Of a DNA stretch of 64,000 nucleotides, positions 11,022 to 22,487 are shown piece after piece. The position numbers and the translations under genes were made by a program. The stretch covers positions 1-64,000 of the forward strand of contig JAIOXZ010000016.1 of assembly GCA_021741355.1 (NCBI GenBank), read 5' to 3'. The notes beneath the pieces are model-generated. The model did no database searches, was not told the origin of the DNA, and worked only from the letters and a program-made list of their open reading frames with translations. How positions within the stretch are numbered: the stretch's first letter is position 1; each line of letters opens with the position of its first letter. The DNA is from Caulobacter sp. GTDB lineage: Bacteria > Pseudomonadota > Alphaproteobacteria > Caulobacterales > Caulobacteraceae.

Positions 11022-11954
11022 GTGGTCAAACTTGATGTTGTGAAGGCGGCCTTTTCAGGGTTCGGCGTCATCGGACGCAACCCGCTGGCTGTTCTGGTCT
11101 GGGCGTTGTTCGTCGGCGTTGTCGGCCTGTTGCCGGCGTTCGCCCTGTTCGGCGGCATCTTCAGTACGGTTACCGAGCTCATCGCCGCAGAACAGCGTGG
11201 CGTGGAGCCGACGCCGGAGATGGTCATGCCCATGCTGGGCTCGATCTTCGCGCTGCTGCCGGTGCTGATGCTGACCGGACTGGTGGTGCGGGTCGTGATG
11301 ACCGGCGCGATCTATCGCGCGGTGCTGTTCCCCAAGGATTCCGGCTGGTTCTATCTGCGCCTTGGCGCCCGCGAACTGTGGCTGGGGCTGCTGTTCATCG
11401 TTGTCGGCATCATCGGCTTCGCGCTGGCTATGGTGATGATGGCGGTCGTCGTGCCGCTGATCTTCGTGGCCGGCCAGAACGCCGATCCCCTGGTCCAGAT
11501 GGTGATGGTCAGGGTCGCGATGCTGCCTGTGTACGGCGTGATGATCTTCCTGTTCGTCCGCTTTTGCCTGGCCTTCCCCATGACGTTCGCGGAATCGAAC
11601 TTCCGCCTCATGGAGTCGTGGTCGATGACGCGGGGCAACGGCTGGCGGCTCCTGCTGGTGATCCTGTTGCTCATCGCCATGGTGATCGTCGCCGAGGTCA
11701 TCCTGGGACTCATCATTCTCGCCGCTGTTGCGGCGGTGATCGGCGCGGGCGCGATGAAGGGTGACTGGAGCGAGGAGCGGATCGTCGCCTTCTTCAGCCA
11801 GGATCCGTCGGTCTGGGTCCAGTCGCTGCTGCCGTGGATCATCGGCGGCAGCGTGATCGCCTGTATCCTCACGGCGCTGATGGCGGTGATCTTCACCGCG
11901 CCCTGGGCGGAGGCCTATCGGCAGCTGCGGGCAAGCCCCGACGGCGTGGCCTGA
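11022..11954 (+). CDS. Multi-pass membrane protein, paralog 1 of 4
   Basis: The 310-residue product has about six membrane helices. It begins with a short amphipathic motif (KAAFSGFGVIGRNP) and contains the family core motif MTFAESNFRLMESWSMTRG near residue 190, ending with WAEAYRQLRA. These three blocks recur in the other members of the cluster at 12067, 12861 and 14885. The start is GTG, with GGAGG eight bases upstream. I do not recognise a characterised family; the architecture recalls glycerophosphodiester phosphodiesterase membrane domains. No catalytic motif is visible. Function unknown. Confidence 0.8.
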   Translation: MVKLDVVKAAFSGFGVIGRNPLAVLVWALFVGVVGLLPAFALFGGIFSTVTELIAAEQRGVEPTPEMVMPMLGSIFALLPVLMLTGLVVRVVMTGAIYRAVLFPKDSGWFYLRLGARELWLGLLFIVVGIIGFALAMVMMAVVVPLIFVAGQNADPLVQMVMVRVAMLPVYGVMIFLFVRFCLAFPMTFAESNFRLMESWSMTRGNGWRLLLVILLLIAMVIVAEVILGLIILAAVAAVIGAGAMKGDWSEERIVAFFSQDPSVWVQSLLPWIIGGSVIACILTALMAVIFTAPWAEAYRQLRASPDGVA

Positions 11955-12066
11955 GAGACACGCCGGGCGGCCTTCTTCGCGGGGGCGCAAATCCGGTCGC
12001 CACAGAGGCGCGAAGCAGGGTTTAACTCGACCAGGAACTAGCCGCGCTCCTGGCGCGAGGGGTCGT

Positions 12067-12864
12067 ATGTCGCAGGCGCGTTTTTCGGTCCAGTCGGCGG
12101 TTTCCGCAGGCTTAGACTTCTGGCGCTTCAACGTCCTGAAGGTGGCCGGTCCGTTGATCGTCGCCATCGCGGCCCTGGCGGTGATTACCACGGCCGGCGC
12201 CGCCCCGATCGCGCTGCTGGCCTGGATCCTCTACGGCCTCGCAGGCTCCGTGGTGGCGGCGGCCTGCTATCGCATCGCTCTTGCCGGACCTGCGCCGGAG
12301 CTGGAGGGGCAGCGCGGCCCCCTCGGGCTGCAGTTCCGCGGGCTGGAACTGCGGCTGGTCGCCATCGGCCTGATGACGACATTTCTGTTCGCGCCGATTG
12401 TCCTGATGGCGGGGGCGACACTGGATTATGTGTTCGCCAGGTTTTCCCTCGCCTCGGCCGTGGCCACCTCGCCGGAAGCCTTCTTCAGCGTCATGAGCCC
12501 CGCCGGGCAGGCCGCTTTCATCATCACCGCGATGCTGACTCTGGGCGCGCTGCTGATGCTGGATGCGGCGCTCGCCCTGGCCGGGCCATCGACGGCCGTC
12601 GATGGTCGTCTGCGCTTCCTGTCGAGCTTCAGGCGCACGCGCGGGTCGGTCCTGCGCATCCTGTTTGCGACCCTGGTGATCCGCGCGCCGCTGATCGCCT
12701 TGCAGAGTCTGGCGACCGTCTATGTCGATCTGGCGGAGGCGCCCGGGGCGATGCACTGGATCCAGTTGGGGATCGGCATCGTCTCGACCTGCTTCTACCT
12801 TCCAATTTCGGTCGGCATGATGTCTTACATCTACCTGCGCCTGCGGGAGGGCGAACCCGAATGA
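12067..12864 (+). CDS. Multi-pass membrane protein, paralog 2 of 4 (most divergent)
   Basis: The 265-residue product has about six membrane helices and keeps a weakened form of the cluster motifs: SAVSAGLDFWRFN at the N-terminus, GRLRFLSSFRRTRGSVLRIL in the core and YIYLRLREGE at the end. It overlaps the next gene by four bases (ATGA), so the two are translationally coupled. It is the most diverged of the four copies. No function can be assigned. Confidence 0.78.
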   Translation: MSQARFSVQSAVSAGLDFWRFNVLKVAGPLIVAIAALAVITTAGAAPIALLAWILYGLAGSVVAAACYRIALAGPAPELEGQRGPLGLQFRGLELRLVAIGLMTTFLFAPIVLMAGATLDYVFARFSLASAVATSPEAFFSVMSPAGQAAFIITAMLTLGALLMLDAALALAGPSTAVDGRLRFLSSFRRTRGSVLRILFATLVIRAPLIALQSLATVYVDLAEAPGAMHWIQLGIGIVSTCFYLPISVGMMSYIYLRLREGEPE

Positions 12865-13730
12865 AGCTGTCGCCGACCGATACGGCCTTCGAGGGCTTTC
12901 GCATCATCCGGGCCCGGCCGGGGCTCGTGCTGGCCTGGACCGGCTTCTACCTGCTGGCCCTGCTGGCCATGATCCTGATCCTGCTGCTGCCGAACCTCGG
13001 CACCCTTGCCGCCGTCGAGGCGACCGACGGGCAGCGGGACTTCGGCGAACTGCTGGCCCGGTTCGGAACGCCGATCCTGATCATCTTTCCGATGGCCGTG
13101 GTCATGCAGATCATGCTGGTGACGGCGGTTTACCGCACGGTGCTGACGCCTGAGGACAAGGGCTTCGCGCATCTCAAGATCAGTGCGGACGAGTTGCGGA
13201 TGTTCCTTGTCAGTCTGCTGGTGATCTTCATCTTCGCCCTGGCCAGCGGCCTGTATGGCGCCGCGGTGGTGATGGCGGCGAGAGCGGCCGGTGGTTTGCA
13301 CGGCGCGGTGACCTTCGTCGGCTCGCTGGGCGGCGTCGTGCTGCTGGGATGGCTGGCCGTGCGGCTGGCGCTGGCGGGCGTGATGACCTTCGCCGAGCAC
13401 CATTTCCGGCTCGTGGAGGCCTGGCGGCTGACCAGAGGCCAGTTCTGGCGGCTCTTGATGAGCCTTGGCCTGACGATCCTCTACGCGATCCTGATGGTCA
13501 TCGCGGCCCTGACCCTGGGCCTGGTTCTGGCCCGACTGACGGGCGGCCTTTCGCTGATGGGCGCGCTGGCGAGCCCGGACCTGACCAACATCACGCCGAT
13601 CCTGGCGGTCCGGCTGCTGGCTGAGCTGCTGCTTCAGATGGCGCTGCAGACCCTGCTGATCGTGCTGGTGTTCGTGATCTTCTACGCGCCGCCCGCGGCC
13701 GCCTACCGCAGGCTGAAGGCGACCGGCTAG
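12861..13730 (+). CDS. Multi-pass membrane protein, paralog 3 of 4
   Basis: The 289-residue product shares the cluster blocks: DTAFEGFRIIRARPG at the N-terminus, MTFAEHHFRLVEAWRLTRG in the core and AAAYRRLKATG at the C-terminus, with about six membrane helices between them. It starts inside the stop of paralog 2 (ATGA overlap). Its TAG stop shares a CTAG with the stop of the GST gene coming from the other strand, leaving no spacer and no visible terminator. Confidence 0.8.
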   Translation: MKLSPTDTAFEGFRIIRARPGLVLAWTGFYLLALLAMILILLLPNLGTLAAVEATDGQRDFGELLARFGTPILIIFPMAVVMQIMLVTAVYRTVLTPEDKGFAHLKISADELRMFLVSLLVIFIFALASGLYGAAVVMAARAAGGLHGAVTFVGSLGGVVLLGWLAVRLALAGVMTFAEHHFRLVEAWRLTRGQFWRLLMSLGLTILYAILMVIAALTLGLVLARLTGGLSLMGALASPDLTNITPILAVRLLAELLLQMALQTLLIVLVFVIFYAPPAAAYRRLKATG

Positions 13731-14341
13731 GCCGCGGCGCTCGGCCGGGACGAAACCCGCTCATGCCAGGCGTGCAGATGCGGGGTTTCCGGCGGAAGCT
13801 CGAGGCCGGTGAAGGCCGCGAAGTCGACCGTCGACTGGGCGCAAATGTCGGCCATGGAATAGGTGTCGCCCGCGAGGAACGACCGTCCGTCCGCCATGTC
13901 CTTGTCCAGCCACTGGCAGACCCGTGCGTAGGTCTCGCGGTTCGACTCGCCGAAGTCCTTGAACTGGGTCAGCAGCGCGGCCGTCAGCGGATGGGCGTGA
14001 CGCCAGAACATGCCGACCGGAGTCATCAGCTGGAACTCGACGCGGCGAATCCACATGTCGATCAGGGCCTGTTCGACCGCGGTGGTCCCGAACAGCGCCG
14101 GCGTCGGATGGACGCTTTCCAGATAGCGGCAGATCGAGACGCTCTCCGAGATCGACGCGCCGTCGTCGAGCACCAGCGTCGGCACCTGGCCGAGCGAGTT
14201 GCGGGCGCGATGTTCGGGTGACTTGTGCTCGCGTTCGCGCATGTTCACGCGCGTTTCGGGAAGGTCGATGCCCTTCTCGGCGATGAAGATGCGCACCCGG
14301 CGCGGATTCGGCGCTGGGTTGCGCTCTCCATACAGGATCAT
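13727..14341 (-). CDS. Glutathione S-transferase family protein
   Basis: The 204-residue product has the thioredoxin-fold N-terminal domain (ERNPAPNPRRVRIFIAEKG, then GQVPTLVLDDG with the conserved cis-proline, and the SESVSICRYLE motif that contacts glutathione) and an all-helical C-terminal domain. The usual catalytic Ser/Tyr/Cys position carries Asn/Pro residues, so its chemistry is uncertain. It is inserted, on the minus strand, among the four paralogous membrane-protein genes and ends in a CTAG shared with paralog 3. Confidence 0.92.
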   Translation of the reverse strand: MILYGERNPAPNPRRVRIFIAEKGIDLPETRVNMREREHKSPEHRARNSLGQVPTLVLDDGASISESVSICRYLESVHPTPALFGTTAVEQALIDMWIRRVEFQLMTPVGMFWRHAHPLTAALLTQFKDFGESNRETYARVCQWLDKDMADGRSFLAGDTYSMADICAQSTVDFAAFTGLELPPETPHLHAWHERVSSRPSAAA

Positions 14342-14350
14342 GTCAGGCGA

Positions 14351-14659
14351 TCAGCCGCCGCAGGGGTTGGTCGCGCAGGTGGTAAGGCCGCCGCGCTGGG
14401 CAGCTTCCAGGTCCTCGCGGTCGGCGCGGGCGCGGGCTTCCCATTCGGCGCGGGTCATGCAGATGCGGCTGGGCACGCGCGTGCCGATGACCGGGCTGGT
14501 CTTGCAGATGCGCGCGTTGGGGTCCTTCTTGGTGGACGGCGGCGCGAGCGGAGCAGGCACGGCGGTCGGCGTGGTCGAGGCCGGCGTCGTCTCCTCTGCC
14601 GCGACCACGGCGGTGGCGACGGAAGCGGCGGCGAAAAGCGTAAGAAGAAGAACCTTCAC
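14351..14659 (-). CDS. Small secreted cysteine-containing protein, hypothetical
   Basis: With a GTG start at 14659, preceded by an AGGGGG ribosome site, the product has 102 residues: a signal peptide (VKVLLLTLFAAASVATAVVA), a Pro/Thr-rich linker, and a conserved block with RICKTSPVIGTRVPSRICM followed by TRAEWEARA. The paired cysteines suggest a disulfide in the periplasm. Similar short exported proteins with an R-x-C-M-T-R-A-E-W block are common in Caulobacter and sphingomonads but uncharacterised. It ends nine bases before the GST start, so the two may be cotranscribed. Confidence 0.75.
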   Translation of the reverse strand: MKVLLLTLFAAASVATAVVAAEETTPASTTPTAVPAPLAPPSTKKDPNARICKTSPVIGTRVPSRICMTRAEWEARARADREDLEAAQRGGLTTCATNPCGG

Positions 14660-14884
14660 AGGGACCCCCTTGGGGAAAAAGCAAGCGGATCGGGATCTCG
14701 TCACCAACCCAGACGACCGACAAAAAAGCACGATTGGCCGTCCGTGTCATCGTTCTGTTGTCGCTCGCCGGTCGAGCGCGACGATTTTGCTCAACCGGGC
14801 GGCGCCGGCGCCTCGCTTGCCTCGCGGCGCGGGGAATGCTCCCCTTGCGCGGGTCCGGTCGGGACGAGCGCGTGTGAGGGATTC

Positions 14885-15768
14885 ATGTTTTCAGCGTCGG
14901 ATGCGGCCTTCAGCGGGTTCAGGGCTGGGCGGGAGCACGCCCGGGCTATGCTGGTCTGGATCGTGGTGTTCGGCCTCGCATCCATCGCCCTGACGCTGTG
15001 GATGATCCCCGCCATGGGCGCGACCCTGATGGAGATGCAAGCTGTCGGTCAGCAGACCCGGCCTGACCCGGCCGCGGTGCAGGCGTTGATGGCGAAGCTG
15101 ACCCCGATGGTCGGGCCGATCCTCCTCTATGCCCTTGTTCTCAGCGCCGTTCAGACCACAGCGGCCAACCGCCTGGTGTTGCGGCCGGCCGACAGCGGGT
15201 TCGGATTCCTGCGTCTCGGCGCGGCGGAGTTTCGCCAGTTCGTGGTGACCGTGGCGATGATGGTGATCCTCAATATCGCAACCTTCGGGCTGCTCATCGT
15301 CGTCACGGTGGCCGCGACGGCGGCGGCCGCGATCAGCCCGATTCTCGGGGCTTTCGTCGGCGCGGTCGCCTTCATCGCCGCCGCCAGCGCGATCGCGATT
15401 CTGCTGGTCCGGCTGTCGCTTGCCGGCGCCCAGACCTTCGCCACCGGGCGAATCAACCTGTTCGGCTCCTGGAGCCTGACCCGCGGCAAGTTCTGGCCGA
15501 TGCTCGGCGCCTATCTGCTGTCGTTCGTGATGGTGGTCATCGTCTGGGTGGCGCTGCAGGCGATCGTCATGCTGGCCGTGGTGCTGTTCGGCGGGGGCTT
15601 CGCGGCGGTCGGCGCGATGTATCAACCCGACATGAGCTCGCTGACGGCCTTCCTGACGCCGGCCACGATCGTCCGCTGGGGCGCCGCCCTGGTGGCCGCG
15701 CCCTTCCTGCAGCTGATCGTGCTCTGCCCGGCGCCGGACATCTACCGCAGCCTGACCGCCGGTGCGCG

Positions 15769-15772
<4 letters not shown>
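14885..15772 (+). CDS. Multi-pass membrane protein, paralog 4 of 4
   Basis: With ATG at 14885 the product has 295 residues and about six membrane helices. It repeats the cluster motifs: [15 protein letters not shown] at the N-terminus, [19 protein letters not shown] in the core and [13 protein letters not shown] at the end. A longer frame runs upstream but loses the family N-terminal block, so it was not used. It is separated from paralogs 1-3 by two minus-strand genes. Its TAG stop shares CTAG with the stop of uvrA. Confidence 0.8.
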
Positions 15773-18660
<2,888 letters not shown>

Positions 18661-18741
18661 GACCTGTCGGGAACGCTTCAGCCGGCCAAAGGGCGCGGCG
18701 GCAACCGCCATATGTAGTGCGCAGACTCGGAATTAACACAA

Positions 18742-18756
18742 GAACATTGTGCGAAC
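18742..18756 (-). promoter_or_regulatory. LexA (SOS) box upstream of uvrA
   Basis: On the minus strand the sequence reads GTTCGCACAATGTTC, an exact match to the alphaproteobacterial LexA consensus GTTC-N7-GTTC. It lies 82 bases upstream of the uvrA start and 61 bases upstream of the plus-strand gene at 18817, so it could act on either or both. Confidence 0.88.
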
Positions 18757-18787
18757 GTTTGCCGCGAGGCAGGATGGTAGTGTGCGG

Positions 18788-18808
18788 TGCTGACACTTGG
18801 TGTCAGCA
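18788..18808. promoter_or_regulatory. Perfect operator-like palindrome
   Basis: TGCTGACAC and GTGTCAGCA form perfect nine-base arms around TTG. The element sits 9-29 bases upstream of the ATG at 18817, where a repressor could block transcription or an RNA hairpin could mask the ribosome site. No matching regulator gene is adjacent. Confidence 0.5.
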
Positions 18809-18816
18809 GGCAGCTG

Positions 18817-19485
18817 ATGTCCACATTTGCGCGAACCCCACCGATCATGACGTTCCAGCTAAGCTCCGATCCAGCCAACGCCACCGTGGGAAAGCACTAT
18901 GAGGAGGCGCAGAATCTGGCTTGGCTGAAGGGCGGCGATCTCGGGCAACGTTGGATCGCAACCTACCTTCGGCTAGTCGCTTTCGGAGTTGGGCATGCGA
19001 GCCATTCGGATATTCGAACGGATCTCGTTCTGCGGGCAATGGAATCGGAAATGATGCAGCGGATCGCCGCCAGCGAGGCGGAGACCGGAGGTATAGGCGA
19101 CATTCAAGGTGCGTTGTCCCGCTACTGGGTTTTGAGCGTCTACGAGATGCTGCGAGTCGCCAAGGACTCAGATGGCGGCAAGACGAACGAGAAACTCAAT
19201 CTTCTCTATCAGCAATTTCGCTTGGTTAGAGTGCCAGTCGGAAAGCTTGAAATAGCGAGAGGAAACAAGGCGGAGGGGATCGAACTTGTAAGGGAGGGTG
19301 CTGACCCATCTGAGCCGGGTCGCCCATACCACGGCCCGGGTTGGCGAGCGCAGTACCGTCCTCCAACGTTTCTGCGGTTGGACACAGGATCAATTGGTTG
19401 GGCAGTAGTGGATGTTGAAAGCATGACCACCATTGAGATCACCCGCCGGGAACTTTCCGACGAACTGCTGACCCTCTTCGAGTAG
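18817..19485 (+). CDS. Unrecognised protein, AT-richer than its neighbours
   Basis: The product has 222 residues from the ATG at 18817 (AGG eight bases upstream); ATG 18847 is an alternative. The first 130 residues look helical (GQRWIATYLRLVAFG, RYWVLSVYEMLRVAKD), then comes a glycine/proline-rich segment and a beta-rich C-terminus ending in ISRREL-like acidic residues. No catalytic motif, signal or membrane segment is seen. Third-position base use is clearly less GC-rich than in surrounding genes, a sign of acquisition. It is divergent from uvrA and lies next to the SOS box, so damage control is possible. Family not recognised. Confidence 0.65.
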   Translation: MSTFARTPPIMTFQLSSDPANATVGKHYEEAQNLAWLKGGDLGQRWIATYLRLVAFGVGHASHSDIRTDLVLRAMESEMMQRIAASEAETGGIGDIQGALSRYWVLSVYEMLRVAKDSDGGKTNEKLNLLYQQFRLVRVPVGKLEIARGNKAEGIELVREGADPSEPGRPYHGPGWRAQYRPPTFLRLDTGSIGWAVVDVESMTTIEITRRELSDELLTLFE

Positions 19486-19585
19486 AAGGGGGATCGGGAA
19501 TCTCGGTGCTAGGGCTCGTCGAGCACAAGGGTGTGCTAGCGGCATCTGGTGGCTGAGTTCGACGGCAAGGGGCGCATCTGGCGCT

Positions 19586-20053
19586 TTAGCTCCTGTCGAT
19601 CCGCGCGGCAAAACAGCCGCGACGGGCGTTGTGCGCGTGCAGGTAGGCGGTCCTTGGGTCTGCGATCAGACGTTCAATCAGCGGGATGGCGTCGCGCCCC
19701 TCGATGACATCCGCCTCAATCATCATGCCCCGGTCGTCATAGGCGCGAATGGCCAGCAGCCGGTTGGAGAGGGCGGGCGGCAGCCGGTTCTCGTAGCGCG
19801 CCGGCGCGTCCGCCGCCTCGCGCACATAGATGGCGTGACGGGCGCGGTAGGGCGTGTCGGCCGGCTGGTGTTCGTGGTTGAGCAGCAGGACCGTCTCGCC
19901 CGGTTCGGCGTCCACCAGCGAGATGCGGCACGGGAAGCCGGGCTTTGCGTCGACCCGGCAGCGGATCGCGCCGGCGGCGGCCAGGGTCGCCTCATCGGCG
20001 CCGAAGAGCGGGGCGAAGGGTTCGGGCGCGAGGCCGGTGACAACGAAGGACAT
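19586..20053 (-). CDS. DUF1203 domain protein
   Basis: The 155-residue product matches the DUF1203 pattern: an N-terminal F-x-x-x-GL segment, a CRVDAKPGFPCRISL strand pair, the LLLNHEHQPADTPYRARHAIYVRE block with its histidine cluster, and a C-terminal YLHAHNARRGCFAARID. The conserved histidines and cysteines hint at metal or ligand binding but the family is uncharacterised. Length is normal and the frame covers the domain end to end. Confidence 0.88.
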   Translation of the reverse strand: MSFVVTGLAPEPFAPLFGADEATLAAAGAIRCRVDAKPGFPCRISLVDAEPGETVLLLNHEHQPADTPYRARHAIYVREAADAPARYENRLPPALSNRLLAIRAYDDRGMMIEADVIEGRDAIPLIERLIADPRTAYLHAHNARRGCFAARIDRS

Positions 20054-20134
20054 GTGGGGGCTCCAGCGAGACTGTTCGCCGGGACCCTCGTCGAACCACG
20101 CGCCCGCCGCGACCCGGAACTTGCTGTTCGGCGA

Positions 20135-20626
20135 TCAGCCGTCCCGACGGTACCGTTCGCCCAGGCCCAGCATGACGCCGTTGTGGTTGGCGACGCCCAG
20201 TTCGAGACTTTCGGCGATGTTGCGGGCGCGGGTCACGAAGTGCCGGGCGGCCAGCGGCGTGCAGAGCGCCTGCGCCGTCTCCTCGAAAAGCGCCAGCCAG
20301 CGGTCGAAGTGCCGCGCATCGACCGGAAGCGGCATGTGTTTGGGCATCGGGCGGCCGTCGTAGACGCCGGTCGCCAGCGCGACCGACGACCAGAACCGCT
20401 TCATCTGCGCCAGATGCGGACCCCAGTCGGCGATCCTTGCGGCGAAGATCGGCCCGAGCAGCGGATCGGCCCGAACCCGGTCGTAGAAGCCCTCCACGAG
20501 GTCGGAGATGAGCGTCTCGTCGATACCGGTGACGGCGCGGATTCGCGCCGACGCCTCGGCCCGGCGCGCCTCGGCCTCCTCGCGCGACAGGCGCGGTCCG
20601 GCATCGGGGAAGGGAAGGCTGGTCAC
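20135..20626 (-). CDS. Group III truncated haemoglobin
   Basis: With a GTG start at 20626 (AGGAA upstream) the product has 163 residues. The globin features of group III are visible: FY at B9-B10 (GFYDRVRADPLLGPIF, Phe47-Tyr48), the proximal histidine His97 in PMPKHMPLP, and Trp110 in the G helix (HFDRWLALF). About 30 extra N-terminal residues form a charged helix. Group III globins bind oxygen or NO with unclear physiological roles. An upstream in-frame ATG would add an unlikely 49-residue tail. Confidence 0.9.
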   Translation of the reverse strand: MTSLPFPDAGPRLSREEAEARRAEASARIRAVTGIDETLISDLVEGFYDRVRADPLLGPIFAARIADWGPHLAQMKRFWSSVALATGVYDGRPMPKHMPLPVDARHFDRWLALFEETAQALCTPLAARHFVTRARNIAESLELGVANHNGVMLGLGERYRRDG

Positions 20627-20829
20627 GGTCGGTTCCTGGTCACGGGACGCAGATAGGGGCCTGAGGCGGCTGCCGCCATTGCGCTGCATCAAGGCCGCGC
20701 GCTTCCGTCGCGGGGGCGAAGGGCCTATATTGGCTGTTCCGAGACCGGCCCGGTCACCGATGGAGGCTCCCATGACCGACAGGACGCAGAACCGCTTCGC
20801 CGCTTCCGCTGACCTGCTCGAGAGCCATC

Positions 20830-22425
20830 ATGTCGACCCTGCCGTACTTCACCCTGGACGCCGTCTCCGCGACCACGCCTGACGGCCGCGTCCTCTTCGA
20901 CAATCTGACCCTCGCCATCGGGCGGGAGAGAACCGGCCTGGTCGGTCGCAACGGCGTGGGCAAGTCCACCCTGTTGCGGCTGCTGACCGGCGAGCAGGCG
21001 CCGGCCTCCGGGACGGTGACGCGGTCGGGCCGCGTCGGCGTCCTGCGCCAGACGCTGCAGCCGCCTCGCGGCGCGACGGTCGCGGACCTGCTGGAGATCG
21101 CCGACGCGCTGTCTGTCCTGGCGCGAATCGAGGCCGGCGAGGGCGGCGAGGCCGATCTGGACGTCGCGGACTGGACCCTGCCGGTGCGAATCGACGCGGC
21201 GCTGGCCGAGGTCGGCCTGGGCGGGCTCGCGCCGGATCGCCCCGCCGACAGCCTCAGCGGCGGTCAGCTCACCCGAGTGGCCCTCGCGTCGCTGTTGATT
21301 GCGCAGCCCGACGTCATCCTGCTCGACGAGCCGACCAACAACCTCGACGTCGAGGCCCGGGCCTTCCTCGCGGCGTTCCTGGAGCGCTGGAGGGGCGGGG
21401 CCGTGGTGGTCAGCCACGACCGGGCGCTGCTGCGCCGGATGGACCGGATCGTCGAGCTCTCCGGTCTGGGCGCCAGGGCCTATGGCGGGAACTTCGATCT
21501 CTACGCCGAACGGCAGGCCGCCGAGCGCGCCGCGGCCGAGCGGGCGCTGGGCGACGCCGAGCGTGAGCGGGGCCGCATGGAGCGCGACGCCCAGCAGGCG
21601 CGGGAACGCAAGGACCGCCGCGACTCCGCCGGCCGTCGCTACGCCGCCTCGGGCTCCGCGCCGAAGATCCTGCTGGGCGCCATGGCGGAGCGCGCGGAGC
21701 AGAGCGGCGGTCGCGGCGAGCGTCTGGCCGAACGGCAGCGGGAGGCTGCCGCCGAGGCGCTGGAGACCGCCCGCGCCCGCGTCGAACAGGTGCGGACGCT
21801 GGCCTTCGGCCTGCCGTCTTCCGGGCTTGCAGCCGGCAAGACCGTGCTGGCCCTCGACGGCGTGACCTTCGGCTACGGGCCGGCGCCGGTGATCGAGGGC
21901 CTGTCGCTGCGGATCACAGGTCCCGAACGGGTCGCTCTCACCGGGCCGAACGGGACAGGCAAGACCACCCTGCTGCGCCTGGCGGCCGGTGAGCTGCAGC
22001 CGACGGCGGGAACGGTCATGCTCGGCGCCAGGGCGGTGTTGCTGGACCAGAAGACCGCGATCCTGCGGGACGACGAGACCGTGCTGGACGCCTTCCGCCG
22101 GCTCAATCCGGGCGCGACGGTGAATGACGCCCAGGCGGCGCTGGCCAGGTTCCTGTTCCGCAACACCGCTGCGCGGCAGACGGTGGGCGCGCTTAGCGGC
22201 GGAGAGCGCCTGCGCGCGGCGCTGGCCTGCGTGCTGTCGTCAGCGCCAACGCCGCAGCTCCTGATCCTCGACGAGCCGACCAACCACCTCGACCTGGCCT
22301 CCATCGAGGCCGTCGAGGCGGCGCTGTCGGCCTACGACGGCGCCCTGCTGGTGGTCAGCCACGATCCGGATTTCCTCCAGGCGATCGGCGTCACGCGCGA
22401 GGTCGTCCTGTCGGCCGGGCCCTGA
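20830..22425 (+). CDS. ABC-F family ATP-binding protein
   Basis: The 531-residue product has two ABC ATPase domains and no membrane segments, the ABC-F layout. Domain 1 has Walker A GRNGVGKST, signature LSGGQLTRV and Walker B VILLDEPTNNLD; domain 2 has GPNGTGKTT, LSGGERLRA and LLILDEPTNHLD. The linker (about residues 225-300) is highly charged with long E/R-rich helices, as in ribosome-associated ABC-F proteins. These factors act on the ribosome E site or give antibiotic tolerance; which applies here cannot be told. Confidence 0.95.
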   Translation: MSTLPYFTLDAVSATTPDGRVLFDNLTLAIGRERTGLVGRNGVGKSTLLRLLTGEQAPASGTVTRSGRVGVLRQTLQPPRGATVADLLEIADALSVLARIEAGEGGEADLDVADWTLPVRIDAALAEVGLGGLAPDRPADSLSGGQLTRVALASLLIAQPDVILLDEPTNNLDVEARAFLAAFLERWRGGAVVVSHDRALLRRMDRIVELSGLGARAYGGNFDLYAERQAAERAAAERALGDAERERGRMERDAQQARERKDRRDSAGRRYAASGSAPKILLGAMAERAEQSGGRGERLAERQREAAAEALETARARVEQVRTLAFGLPSSGLAAGKTVLALDGVTFGYGPAPVIEGLSLRITGPERVALTGPNGTGKTTLLRLAAGELQPTAGTVMLGARAVLLDQKTAILRDDETVLDAFRRLNPGATVNDAQAALARFLFRNTAARQTVGALSGGERLRAALACVLSSAPTPQLLILDEPTNHLDLASIEAVEAALSAYDGALLVVSHDPDFLQAIGVTREVVLSAGP

Positions 22426-22487
22426 CCGCAGTCCGGGCATGGTTCCTGCTGTGCAACCCCCGGATCGTTTCGTTCGGGGACAAGGCG

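Noticed and set aside
20772..20830. Small frame beginning ATGACCGACAGG before the ABC-F gene
   Set aside because: It runs into the ABC-F start in another frame, has no conserved content and would be only about 36 residues.
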